Under the pieces are notes generated by a model. It saw only the letters and a program-made list of their open reading frames with translations. It ran no database searches and had not been told where the DNA came from. Shown in pieces: positions 41,972 through 49,894 of a stretch of 64,000 nt of DNA. The DNA comes from an uncultured Oscillibacter sp. Its GTDB lineage: Bacteria > Bacillota > Clostridia > Oscillospirales > Oscillospiraceae. The position numbers and the translations under genes were made by a program. The first letter of the stretch is position 1. Each line of letters opens with the position of its first letter. The stretch is taken from contig CAJTMG010000006.1 in assembly GCA_910577405.1 (NCBI GenBank), forward strand, positions 1 to 64,000, given 5' to 3'.

Positions 41972-42713
41972 CGCGCGCCTCCAAATCCATCAGAACTGCC
42001 GTGAAAAGCTGACTGAATTCCCGCAGAACCGCTTCTCTATGCTCCAGAAGCCGCGGAATCTGTCCTTCTGGAATCTGAATCCTGGCGCAGCCGTTCAGGA
42101 GCCGCACCCGGAAATCGGAAAAGCCCAAAGAGAACATGAAATCCTCTGCCGCTTCCACATTCCGGAGCTTTTCGGCGGTGATTCTGTCCCCAGCGGGAAT
42201 CCGGGTAGCAAGGCAGGCGTAAGCGGGTTTCTCCCAGGTAAACAGCCCCGCCGCTCTGGAAAGCTGCCGGATATCGTCCTTGGACAGCCCGCATTCCCGG
42301 AGGGGCGACCGGACGCGCAGCTCCTGCAAAGCCCGCATCCCTGGACGTTCCCCGGCGTTATCAGATGCGTTGGTGCCATCCATCAGCACAGGGAAACCAT
42401 CTTTGGCGGCGGCGTCCAGGACCGTGCGGAAGAGCGTCTGTTTACAGTAATAGCAGCGGTCCGGAGGGTTTTCCGCAATCCGGGGCACAGAAAGCACGTC
42501 CACGTCCAGAACCGTCAGGCTGGCCCCCAGCTCATCCGCCAAACGCTGTGCGTCCCGCAGCTCGAAGTCAGGCTGAAACGCAGAACGCACGAAATAAGCC
42601 CGGACGCGCCTGCCCCAGTTCAACGCGGCGTAAAGGAGGTAAGCGGAATCCACGCCTCCGGAGAATGCAAGGGCGGTATCGGGGTGCTGTTGAAAAAAGT
42701 CCTGTAAAGTCAT
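41961..42713 (-). CDS. larE: pyridinium-3,5-bisthiocarboxylate synthase LarE
   Basis: An adenylating PP-loop enzyme that converts the two carboxylates to thiocarboxylates. The 250-residue protein has the PP-loop AFSGGVDSAYLL (about 16-27), CYYCKQTLF (about 88-96), and DGTNASDN and PAYACLATRIPAG, where the latter Cys aligns with the sulfur-donating Cys of L. plantarum LarE. The extra CxxC pair gives a three-cysteine set, as reported for LarE enzymes that use an iron-sulfur cluster rather than sacrificing a Cys. I infer that type here. Start 42713 follows GGAGG; the upstream open frame lies in the transporter gene. Confidence 0.93.
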   Translation of the reverse strand: MTLQDFFQQHPDTALAFSGGVDSAYLLYAALNWGRRVRAYFVRSAFQPDFELRDAQRLADELGASLTVLDVDVLSVPRIAENPPDRCYYCKQTLFRTVLDAAAKDGFPVLMDGTNASDNAGERPGMRALQELRVRSPLRECGLSKDDIRQLSRAAGLFTWEKPAYACLATRIPAGDRITAEKLRNVEAAEDFMFSLGFSDFRVRLLNGCARIQIPEGQIPRLLEHREAVLREFSQLFTAVLMDLEARGEQ

Positions 42714-42736
42714 AAGGAACCTCCGAAAAAGCGAAG

Positions 42737-43609
42737 TTAAAGATAACTGTGCCGCCGCCCGTCTCTCCCCCGCAGACGATTTCCGAGACTGGCGGCGCAG
42801 AGAAGGGCAGCGATCAGGAAGCCGCCGGGAATCAGGAGCAGCCACCACTGTCCCGTCAGCAGAGCCTGTCCGGAAAGGGAAAGGATACTGCCCCAGGAGA
42901 CGGATTCCACCGGCAGGCCCATGCCCATAAAGCTCAAAGCGGCTTCAGAAGCGACGGCCCCGCTGAAGCTCATAACGGCCATAGGGAGCACAGCGGCGGT
43001 GCAGTTGGGAGCGAGGTGCCGCCGGAGGATATGGAAGAACCCGCCGCCCATGACCCTGGAAGCGGCCACGAACGCACAGCTCCGGATTCTGCGGACCTCC
43101 CCGGCGGCGACTTTGGCGGTACCCGTCCAGCCTGTAACGCCGATTACAAAGGCCAGGCTCCAGGGTGAAGGATCCCCCAGCGCGGCCTGAAGCATCACGG
43201 TCAGGAGCAGGGAGGGCACGCTGAGCAGGATTTCCGTCAGCCGGTTCAGGAGCGCCTCCAGCCAACGGGGAGCCAGCCCGCAGAAACCGCCGATCAGGAC
43301 TCCCAGCCCCGTGGAAAGCGCGGCGGCCCCGAAGCCAATCAGCAGACTGACCCGTCCCCCGTGCCAGATCATGGAAAAGAGGTCTCTGCCCATAGCGTCG
43401 GTGCCGAACCAGCAGCCGGGTCCTGGAGGCAGTCCGCAGCGGTCCAGGTCCATCCAGCCAGGGTCGCCGGGAGCCAGCAGGTCCGCGCAGCAGCAGCCCA
43501 GGAGAATCAGGCCCAGCAGCATTGCGTCCGAGTGAAGGCGCGGCGCGGGTCTTGACGGTTCAGGCGTGCTTTCCGGGACTCTGGGGGCGGCGAAGGCAAA
43601 ATCATCCAT
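42737..43609 (-). CDS. ABC permease, Nik/Dpp-type C subunit
   Basis: The second permease of a nickel/oligopeptide-type ABC importer. It has 290 residues with about six TM helices and the inner loop motif typical of BPD permeases (AASRVMGGGFFHILRRHLAPN, EAA-type). The N-terminal segment is cytoplasmic and proline-rich. It overlaps the preceding permease gene by eight bases and is followed after 23 bases by larE. The neighbours argue for nickel, or a nickel chelate, as the cargo; sequence alone cannot tell peptide from metal. Confidence 0.88.
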   Translation of the reverse strand: MDDFAFAAPRVPESTPEPSRPAPRLHSDAMLLGLILLGCCCADLLAPGDPGWMDLDRCGLPPGPGCWFGTDAMGRDLFSMIWHGGRVSLLIGFGAAALSTGLGVLIGGFCGLAPRWLEALLNRLTEILLSVPSLLLTVMLQAALGDPSPWSLAFVIGVTGWTGTAKVAAGEVRRIRSCAFVAASRVMGGGFFHILRRHLAPNCTAAVLPMAVMSFSGAVASEAALSFMGMGLPVESVSWGSILSLSGQALLTGQWWLLLIPGGFLIAALLCAASLGNRLRGRDGRRHSYL

Positions 43610-44573
43610 GGCTGTCCCCCTCCCGTTTCAGCCTGGGGTCCAGAAGCTCCCCCAGCACCTGAGCCAGCATACCAAAGAGCATGACCGCGCCGCCGGTAAG
43701 GATACAAAGGAGCATCAGCAGGTTATAGTCCCGATACCTTGCGCTCTCATAGGACAGCGCGCCCAGGCCGGGATAGGAGAAGACCATTTCGACGACATAG
43801 GTTCCCCCCAGGATATGCGGCGCAAAGACAGCCATCAGGGAGAGATAAGAGGGCAGGATATTCCGCAGGCAGTGCCGGAAGAGGATGCAAGCCTTGGAAA
43901 GCCCCTTGGATTTGGCCAGAAGGACATATTCCATCCGGACCTCCTCCAGAAGCCGTCCCCGGACCAGAAAGACGGCATACCAAAGGTGTCCCGCAGTAAC
44001 GGCGCTCAGAGGCAGGACAAGATGCCAGAGCCTGTCCAGCGTCCCCTGCCCCGCCCCGCTGCTGGGAAAGAGCCGGAGGGTCACGGAAAAGAGCAGGATC
44101 AGCGCCAGGGAGAGCCAGAATTCCGGCACACAGCTGACCGCGGCCCCCAGACGGCAAAGCAGGCGGTCCGGCCAACGGTCCTCGAAGCGAACGCAGAAAA
44201 CTCCCAGGGGCAGGGCCAGGAGGAAAATCAGCAGCAGACTTCCGCCGCCCAGCAGGAGAGTATTGACCAGCCGGCCGGAAATCACGTCCAGCACGTCGGT
44301 CTTATACTTGAAGGAAATCCCGAACTCCCCTTTCAGCGCGCCGCCAAGCCATCGAAGGTACTGGGTATGGATAGGTTCATGGAGTCCCAGCCGTTCCTCC
44401 GCCCGGGCGCGTTCATCGGCTGACATCCGTTCAACACGGTCGCCGTAATAGCTGGCCAGAGGGTCTCCGGGAGCCAGCCGAGCGGCGTAAAAGACGGCCA
44501 GGGAGAGTATCAGCAGGCTGGCAGAAAAGAGCAGGCATTTCCGGCAAAGTGACCATAAGAGACGCACAGTCAC
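43602..44573 (-). CDS. ABC permease, Nik/Dpp-type B subunit
   Basis: The first permease of the same importer. The 323-residue protein has one N-terminal TM helix, then a RLAPGDPLASYYG segment near residue 30 (NikB/DppB type), and five further TM helices. The EAA loop reads LLAKSKGLSKACILFRHCL. It starts at GTG 44573, or more probably GTG 44567, which is better spaced from AAGGGGG. It lies just after the ATPase gene stop at 44580 and overlaps the next permease. Confidence 0.88.
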   Translation of the reverse strand: MTVRLLWSLCRKCLLFSASLLILSLAVFYAARLAPGDPLASYYGDRVERMSADERARAEERLGLHEPIHTQYLRWLGGALKGEFGISFKYKTDVLDVISGRLVNTLLLGGGSLLLIFLLALPLGVFCVRFEDRWPDRLLCRLGAAVSCVPEFWLSLALILLFSVTLRLFPSSGAGQGTLDRLWHLVLPLSAVTAGHLWYAVFLVRGRLLEEVRMEYVLLAKSKGLSKACILFRHCLRNILPSYLSLMAVFAPHILGGTYVVEMVFSYPGLGALSYESARYRDYNLLMLLCILTGGAVMLFGMLAQVLGELLDPRLKREGDSHG

Positions 44574-44579
44574 ACCCCC

Positions 44580-45452
44580 TTAACACAGCACAAAATGTTC
44601 CGGTTCGGCCTCCCGCAGGGTCCCGTCCCACTGGAAGTCCTCCGGGTCAAAGGAAATCGGCATTCTGGCCCGTTCGCGCCTTGGGTCCGGGATGGGGATT
44701 GCGGACAGGAGGGCTTTTGTGTAAGGATGCCCCGGCGCGCGGAACAAGGCCTCGGTCGGAGCCAGTTCCACCAGCCTGCCCCTGCAAAGCACAGCAGTCC
44801 TGTGACAGAGCCAGCGGACTACGGCAAGATCATGGGCGACAAAGAGGATGGAGAAGCCGCGGTCATGCTGGAGCCGACGGAAGAGGTTGAGGATCTGGGC
44901 CTGAATGGAAACATCCAGGGCGGCAATCGGTTCATCAGCGGCAAGGAGGGCGGGTTTCGCAGACAAGGCCCGGGCAATGGCGACCCTCTGTCTCTGCCCG
45001 CCGGAAAGCTCGCCGGGGAAACGTTTCAGGCAGGCGGCGTCCAGTCCCACGGCGCTGAGCAAGGAGACGGCCTGCTGGTAAGGGAGCTTTTTTCGGTGGA
45101 CGGCCAGTGGTTCGGCGATCAGTTGGGCAACATTCATGCGGGGATTCAGGCAGGAAGCGGAGTCCTGGAATACGATCTGCCGGGAGGACTGCAAAAGCTC
45201 CCGATTACGGCGTTTCTGCCGGGAATCCCAGACATTCACGCCCTGATAGAGTATGGTTCCCTCATCCGGCCGCAGGAGGCCCATGATACAGCGCAGCGCG
45301 GAAGACTTCCCGGAGCCGGACTCCCCCACCAGCCCAAGGATTTCACCCCGCCGGAGCTGAAAGGAAACATCGCGCAGGGCTTCCACGGAACCGCCGCCAG
45401 GAAGCCGGTAGGATTTGGAAAGTCCCCGCACATCCAGCAAGACGTCAGTCAT
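44580..45452 (-). CDS. ABC ATPase (NikE/DppF-like)
   Basis: One of two ATPases of the importer. The 290-residue protein has Walker A GESGSGKSS (about 39-47), signature ELSGGQRQRVAIARAL, Walker B LLAADEPIAALD and an oligopeptide-type C-terminal extension with HPYTKALLSAIP. ATG 45452 (MTDVLLD) overlaps the end of the other ATPase by eight bases; the upstream open frame is out of phase with the start context. It carries an extra proline-rich end DPEDFQWDGTLREAEPEHF, which follows the usual C-terminal motif of this group. Confidence 0.9.
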   Translation of the reverse strand: MTDVLLDVRGLSKSYRLPGGGSVEALRDVSFQLRRGEILGLVGESGSGKSSALRCIMGLLRPDEGTILYQGVNVWDSRQKRRNRELLQSSRQIVFQDSASCLNPRMNVAQLIAEPLAVHRKKLPYQQAVSLLSAVGLDAACLKRFPGELSGGQRQRVAIARALSAKPALLAADEPIAALDVSIQAQILNLFRRLQHDRGFSILFVAHDLAVVRWLCHRTAVLCRGRLVELAPTEALFRAPGHPYTKALLSAIPIPDPRRERARMPISFDPEDFQWDGTLREAEPEHFVLC

Positions 45453-46440
45453 GGCAGAATGGCGGCGTAACGGATGGCGCGCGCGGGTCCAGAAGCCAGG
45501 TTGCGGCGAAGTGGTCAGGCGACACGGCAAACATAGGCGGTTCCTCCCTGTAATCGATTTCAAGGGCGTAAGGATTCCGGCAGGCGAAGGCATCCCCAGG
45601 AGGCGGGTCGATCAATGACGGCGGCATACCGGGAATGGCGTAAAGAGGGCTGTCAGGGGAAGCGAACGCGGGCAGGGATTGCAGCAGGCCCCAGGTGTAG
45701 GGATGCCGGGGATCGCAGAAAATATCCTCCGCAGCGCCTATTTCCACGATTTTCCCAGCGTACATCACGGCCACCCGGTCAGCCGCCCGCGCCACCACAC
45801 CCAAATCATGGGAAACCAGAATCATGGCGGTATGGAGTTTGCGCTGGATATCCCGCAGAAGGTCCAGGATCTGGGCCTGAATGGTCACGTCCAGGGCGGT
45901 AGTCGGCTCATCGGCGAAGAGGATTTTGGGATTTCCCGCCAAAGCCGCCGCCAGTACCGCCCGCTGTCTCTGCCCGCCGGAAAGATGGTGGGGAAATCTG
46001 CCCGCGTCCGTTTCCCGGAGTCCCACCAGCGTCAGCAATTCCCGCATTCTGTCCCTCCGGGCGTTTCTGGTCGTCTTCTGATGCACGCCAACGGCCTCCT
46101 CAATCTGCGCGCCGATGGTCATAGCGGGATTGAGGGCGGTCATAGGGTCCTGCAAGACCATTGAGAAGACGCGTCCCCGGAGCCTGCGCATATCAGCGTC
46201 ACGGTATTGGGTGATATCGGTATTTTCCAGCAGAATCTGCCCCTGTTTGATGCGGGCGATATCAGGCAGGAGCTTCAGGATACTCTTGCAGAGGACGCTC
46301 TTCCCGCAGCCGGACTCCCCGACAATGGCCAGGATTTCCCCTTCCCGCAGAGCAAAGGAGACGTTCCGCACGGCCTGAATTTCCCCCTCCGGCGTATCAA
46401 AGCTGACAGAAAGATTCCGGATCTCCAGCAGATTTCCCAT
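45445..46440 (-). CDS. ABC ATPase (NikD/DppD-like)
   Basis: Partner ATPase of the importer. The 331-residue protein has Walker A GESGCGKSVL (about 37-46), signature HLSGGQRQRAVLAAAL, Walker B ILFADEPTTALD, H-loop VSHDLG, and the C-terminal region with HPYTWGLLQSLP and a PGMPPSLIDPP motif followed by a Cys, as in oligopeptide/nickel ATPases. Start 46440 follows AGGAGGG. It lies 20 bases after the binding-protein stop and overlaps the next ATPase, so all five transporter genes form one transcript. Confidence 0.9.
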   Translation of the reverse strand: MGNLLEIRNLSVSFDTPEGEIQAVRNVSFALREGEILAIVGESGCGKSVLCKSILKLLPDIARIKQGQILLENTDITQYRDADMRRLRGRVFSMVLQDPMTALNPAMTIGAQIEEAVGVHQKTTRNARRDRMRELLTLVGLRETDAGRFPHHLSGGQRQRAVLAAALAGNPKILFADEPTTALDVTIQAQILDLLRDIQRKLHTAMILVSHDLGVVARAADRVAVMYAGKIVEIGAAEDIFCDPRHPYTWGLLQSLPAFASPDSPLYAIPGMPPSLIDPPPGDAFACRNPYALEIDYREEPPMFAVSPDHFAATWLLDPRAPSVTPPFCHD

Positions 46441-46460
46441 AAAGCCCTCCTGTTTTTTGG

Positions 46461-48008
46461 TTATTTCTCCAAAGTCCATTCAGTGATGTTCCAGAAGATC
46501 CCTACACCGTGATGTCCCATTACGGTATTCCGGTCAATCCCCTTCAGCCCGTCCACGGCGACATAATCCGCGTCCACGTAGCAGAGGAAAGCAAAGGCGG
46601 GGTCGTCGGCAAGGGCTTTCTGGAAATTCGCGTAAGCCTCTTTTCGCAAAGCCGGGTCATCGGTTTCACGGGCCTGGGCAAGGTATTGGTCGACCAAGGG
46701 ATTGGAGTAACCGGAGTAATTGGCGCCCTTGCCTGTGCCGAAGACTTTATAGGTATGGTCATCCGCGTCAAAGGGACTTCCCCAGCCGATCAGGTACGCC
46801 ATCTGCCCGGCCCAATCCACAACGGCGGGGATATCCACAGAGCAGTCAATGCCCGTCTCCCGAAGCTGCTGCGCGGCGGCCTGGGCCATATCGAGCCGCA
46901 CCTGGTCCCCGGCCCCGACGCTGATGACGAAGCCGATTTTCTCCCCGTCCCGGTAAAAGAAGCCGTCCGCGTCCTTGACACACCCGGCGTCCAGAAGAAT
47001 CTGTTCAGCTCTTTGGGGGTCGTAGTCGTAACGTTCCACATCGCTGTAATTGTAGACATTTCTTTGCAATGGTCCGTAAGCGGTGATTCCACGCCCCAGC
47101 GCCACCGCGTCCAGGATTGCCTGCCGGTCGAGGGCACAGCAGACGGCAGGAATCAGGTCCCGGTTTTTCTGCCAGAAGGAATGCTGGAAATTAAAGAGGA
47201 TACCGCGATAATCGGAGGTCTGCATCTGATAAATGGAAAATCCCTCCCGATTCTGGAACCGCTCCGTGTCCTTGGGCGTCAGCAGGGCCAGATCCAGCTC
47301 GCCGGACTGCATCTGCAAAGCCTTGGCATTATCATCGGGAACAATTTTAAAGACAATCGAGGGAATTTGAGCCGGGCCTTTAAAATAATCGTCATTTCTG
47401 ATAAGGGTGATGGCCTGTCCTTCCTCCCAGCGTTCCAGTTTGTAAGGCCCGGTTCCGACGGGATTGCGGAAGAAGCCGGAGGTTTGGAAATCCTCCCCCT
47501 CCAGCAGGTGTTTCGGCAGGACGGGCATGGTCATATAATCGAGGAACGCGGCGTTTGGAGCGGCGAGGTAAAAGACGGCGGTCCGGTCATCCGGCACGGC
47601 GATTTCCAGCACGTCCTCAAAATCCGGCGCGTTTTCGGACTCGTTTTCCGGGTTCATAATGGCCTCTATGGTAAATTTCACGTCCTCCGCAATAAAGGGC
47701 TGACCGTCGTGCCACCGGACGCCCTCCCGGAGATGGAAGGTGTACGCGCAGGCGTCAGGGTCGAAATCCCAGGATTCGGCCAGGCTGGGGACGACCTGAT
47801 TTTCCCCATCGTGCGCGGTAAGGCCATCGAAGAGCAGGAGATTGATTTCACCGTGTTCGTCCAGGGCGGGATTGATCCGGGTATAATCACCGCTGGCGTA
47901 AACGAGGGCGGAAGGGTTTTTATCAATGTACTGTTCCGCGTTTCCTCCGCAGGCGGCAAGACAGAGCAGAAGCGCGAGGGCGGACAGTACGGCAATGACA
48001 CGAGACAT
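46461..48008 (-). CDS. nickel/oligopeptide-type substrate-binding lipoprotein
   Basis: The extracytoplasmic binding protein of the importer. The 515-residue SBP_bac_5 protein has a lipoprotein signal ending LLLCLAAC (Cys20). It shows NPALDEHGEINLLLFDGL, EGVRWHDGQPFIAEDVKF, NPVGTGPYKLERWEEG and a C-terminal MGHHGVGIFWNITEWTLEK. A His-His pair near the end could help bind nickel, possibly as a chelate, but this is inference. It is the first gene of the operon, downstream of a leader with a terminator/antiterminator (48047-48102) and a strong promoter. Confidence 0.9.
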   Translation of the reverse strand: MSRVIAVLSALALLLCLAACGGNAEQYIDKNPSALVYASGDYTRINPALDEHGEINLLLFDGLTAHDGENQVVPSLAESWDFDPDACAYTFHLREGVRWHDGQPFIAEDVKFTIEAIMNPENESENAPDFEDVLEIAVPDDRTAVFYLAAPNAAFLDYMTMPVLPKHLLEGEDFQTSGFFRNPVGTGPYKLERWEEGQAITLIRNDDYFKGPAQIPSIVFKIVPDDNAKALQMQSGELDLALLTPKDTERFQNREGFSIYQMQTSDYRGILFNFQHSFWQKNRDLIPAVCCALDRQAILDAVALGRGITAYGPLQRNVYNYSDVERYDYDPQRAEQILLDAGCVKDADGFFYRDGEKIGFVISVGAGDQVRLDMAQAAAQQLRETGIDCSVDIPAVVDWAGQMAYLIGWGSPFDADDHTYKVFGTGKGANYSGYSNPLVDQYLAQARETDDPALRKEAYANFQKALADDPAFAFLCYVDADYVAVDGLKGIDRNTVMGHHGVGIFWNITEWTLEK

Positions 48009-48046
48009 AGCGAAGCGTTCCTTTCATTTCCGAAATATGGAATCCA

Positions 48047-48102
48047 AGAAAAAGAAAGCACACGGCCCCTCTCTGAGAAAGCCGTATGCCTTCATAGCAC
48101 AC
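48047..48102 (-). promoter_or_regulatory. leader attenuator: terminator with a competing antiterminator
   Basis: Minus strand: GCATACGGC pairs with GCCGTGTGC (plus 48089-48081 and 48066-48058; one G-U), followed at once by TTTCTTTTTCTT, an intrinsic terminator 40-50 bases before the binding-protein ATG. Just upstream, GTGTGC (plus 48102-48097) can pair with GCATAC (48089-48084), the first arm of the terminator, forming a mutually exclusive antiterminator. A further stem GAAGC/GCTTC lies upstream. This is the layout of a riboswitch or protein-controlled attenuator. I do not match it to a known metal or cobalamin riboswitch. Confidence 0.55.
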
Positions 48103-48177
48103 AGAAAAAAGCGATATAGATGGAAACCAAAAGGAAGCTCCGCTCCCGGCCGAAGGCTTCATGCAGACGGCAGGACT

Positions 48178-48207
48178 ATGATACCGGATGGAGCGGGTTC
48201 TTGTCAA
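48178..48207 (-). promoter_or_regulatory. promoter of the nickel transport / lar operon
   Basis: Minus strand: perfect TTGACA (48207-48202), 18 bases, TATCAT (48183-48178). The leader of about 160 bases contains the attenuator. Confidence 0.7.
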
Positions 48208-48228
48208 GAGAAAAATCCAAAAAAGGGA

Positions 48229-49647
48229 TCACAGATTGATTTCCGGCGTCTTCTCAACAGGGCAGTCCAGCAAAGGCCGGATTTCGTCCAGGAAAGCGCG
48301 GACCTGACCGGCGCAGCGTCCTGTGTAGACTTTGGGGTCCAGGAGGGCTTCCATTTCTGCTTCGGACATGGCGAAAGCAGGTTCAGCGGCCAGGCGGCGC
48401 AGGAGGTCGCAGGGTCTGCCCTCTTTCATTTCAGCGGCAGCGGCCATGGAGCAGGACCGGATAATTTCATGCAGTTCCTGCCGGTTTCCGCCCCGCTTGA
48501 CGGCCTCCATCATAAGGTTTTCGGTGGCGATAAAGGGCAGGTATTCCCGGCAGGTCCGCTGGACGATCTTCTCGTTGACATGGAGCCCATCGGTGACATT
48601 TCTGGCCAGTCTGAGTACCGCGTCGGCGCAAAGGAACCCTTCCGGCATGGAAATCCGGCGGTTTGCGGAATCGTCCAGAGTCCGTTCCAGCCATTGGACG
48701 GAAGCGGTCATAGGAGCATTCAGCGCGTCGGCCATCAGGTAACGGGAAAGGGAGCAGATTCGTTCACAGCGCATGGGATTTCGTTTATAGGCCATGGCGG
48801 AGGACCCGATCTGATTTTTTTCAAAAGGCTCTTCCACCTGCCGGTCATGCTGTAAAAGCCGGATATCGTTGGCCATTCGGTAAGCGCTCTGTGCAATGGC
48901 GGACAGGCAGTTGAGAATCCGGCAGTCCACCTTCCGGGGGTAGGTCTGCCCGCAGACGGAAAAGCGCTTCCCGAACCCGAATTCCGCGGCAATCAGGCGA
49001 TTCATCTCGTCGATTTTCACCTCATCGCCCTCAAAGAGGTCCATAAAGCTGGCTTCCGTCCCGGTCGTGCCCCGGCAGCCCAGGAATTTCAGATGTTCCA
49101 GCACAAAATCCAGTTCTTCCAGGTCAGCGAGGAAATCCTGCATCCAGAGCGCGGCGCGTTTTCCGATGGTCACAAGCTGGGCGGGCTGATAATGGGTATA
49201 CCCCAGCGTGGGCGTGCCGGCGTATTCCTCCGCGAACCTGGCAAGATTCCCCAGAAGACCCAGAAGCCCCTGCCGGAGGTAACGCAGGCCCTCACGGTAA
49301 ATAATCAGGTCCGCGTTATCGGTAACGTAGCAGCTTGTCGCGCCCAGATGGATGATCCCGGCGGCGGAGGGGGCGGCTTTTCCGTAGGCGTAGACATGAG
49401 CCATCACATCGTGTCGGACTTCCTGTTCTTTCTTTGCGGCGAACTCATAATCAATGTCGTCAATATGCGCCTCAAGCTCTGCCACCTGTTCCGCGGAGAC
49501 AGGCAGACCCAGGATATGCTCCGCCCGTGCCAGGGCAACCCAGAGCCGCCGCCAGGTCTGGATACGGGTATCAGAGGAAAAGAGCTTCAGCATAAAATCG
49601 GAAGCGTAACGGGAAGAAAGCGGAGATTCGTAGCGATCTTTCGGCAT
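48229..49647 (-). CDS. purB: adenylosuccinate lyase
   Basis: Cleaves SAICAR to AICAR, and adenylosuccinate to AMP, in purine synthesis. The 472-residue protein has the N-terminal YESPLSSRYAS, HDVMAHVYAYG, the catalytic-His region THYQPAQLVTIGKR, and the fumarase/lyase signature GSSAMAYKRNPMRCE with the catalytic Ser loop. Length is normal. It follows purA and a small membrane-protein gene on the same strand, so the AMP branch enzymes are co-transcribed from the purA promoter. It ends 21 bases before the nik-lar promoter. Confidence 0.96.
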   Translation of the reverse strand: MPKDRYESPLSSRYASDFMLKLFSSDTRIQTWRRLWVALARAEHILGLPVSAEQVAELEAHIDDIDYEFAAKKEQEVRHDVMAHVYAYGKAAPSAAGIIHLGATSCYVTDNADLIIYREGLRYLRQGLLGLLGNLARFAEEYAGTPTLGYTHYQPAQLVTIGKRAALWMQDFLADLEELDFVLEHLKFLGCRGTTGTEASFMDLFEGDEVKIDEMNRLIAAEFGFGKRFSVCGQTYPRKVDCRILNCLSAIAQSAYRMANDIRLLQHDRQVEEPFEKNQIGSSAMAYKRNPMRCERICSLSRYLMADALNAPMTASVQWLERTLDDSANRRISMPEGFLCADAVLRLARNVTDGLHVNEKIVQRTCREYLPFIATENLMMEAVKRGGNRQELHEIIRSCSMAAAAEMKEGRPCDLLRRLAAEPAFAMSEAEMEALLDPKVYTGRCAGQVRAFLDEIRPLLDCPVEKTPEINL

Positions 49648-49691
49648 AAAACCAACCTTTCTTAATCAAACACGGTTTCAGCAAAGGGGAT

Positions 49692-49880
49692 TCAGGCGGT
49701 GGGCAGAACGCTGAACACGGACAGGAGCCAAAGGCAGAAGACCAGCCCGAAAACAGAGAGCGCGGCGCATTCCGGAAAAGCGGAGCGGTGTTCAATGGCT
49801 TTTCTGACAAGGCTGCACAGCAGAAACGGACCCGCCACAGCCCCCAGCATAGAGAGGAACCCGCAGACGGCAAAGAACAT
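49692..49880 (-). CDS. small membrane protein between purA and purB
   Basis: A 62-residue protein (MFFAVCGFLSMLGAVAGPFLL...) with two hydrophobic helices (about 3-25 and 39-58) and a short basic loop (RKAIEHR). A strong AGGAGG precedes ATG 49880. It lies 14 bases after purA and 44 bases before purB, so it is co-transcribed. Family and function are unknown. Confidence 0.65.
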   Translation of the reverse strand: MFFAVCGFLSMLGAVAGPFLLCSLVRKAIEHRSAFPECAALSVFGLVFCLWLLSVFSVLPTA

Positions 49881-49894
49881 CGCTTAACCCTCCT

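Noticed and set aside
40841..42004. 387-codon plus-strand frame opposite larC and larB
   Set aside because: Valine-rich start is only the complement of the histidine tract; antisense to two well-recognised genes.
46509..48119. 536-codon plus-strand frame opposite the nickel-binding protein
   Set aside because: Antisense shadow; the minus-strand gene has signal peptide, motifs and operon context.
47923..48207. Possible leader peptide in the nickel-lar leader
   Set aside because: The frame spans the leader and the start of the binding-protein gene, has no good ribosome site and no run of regulatory codons; the paired hairpins explain the leader better.
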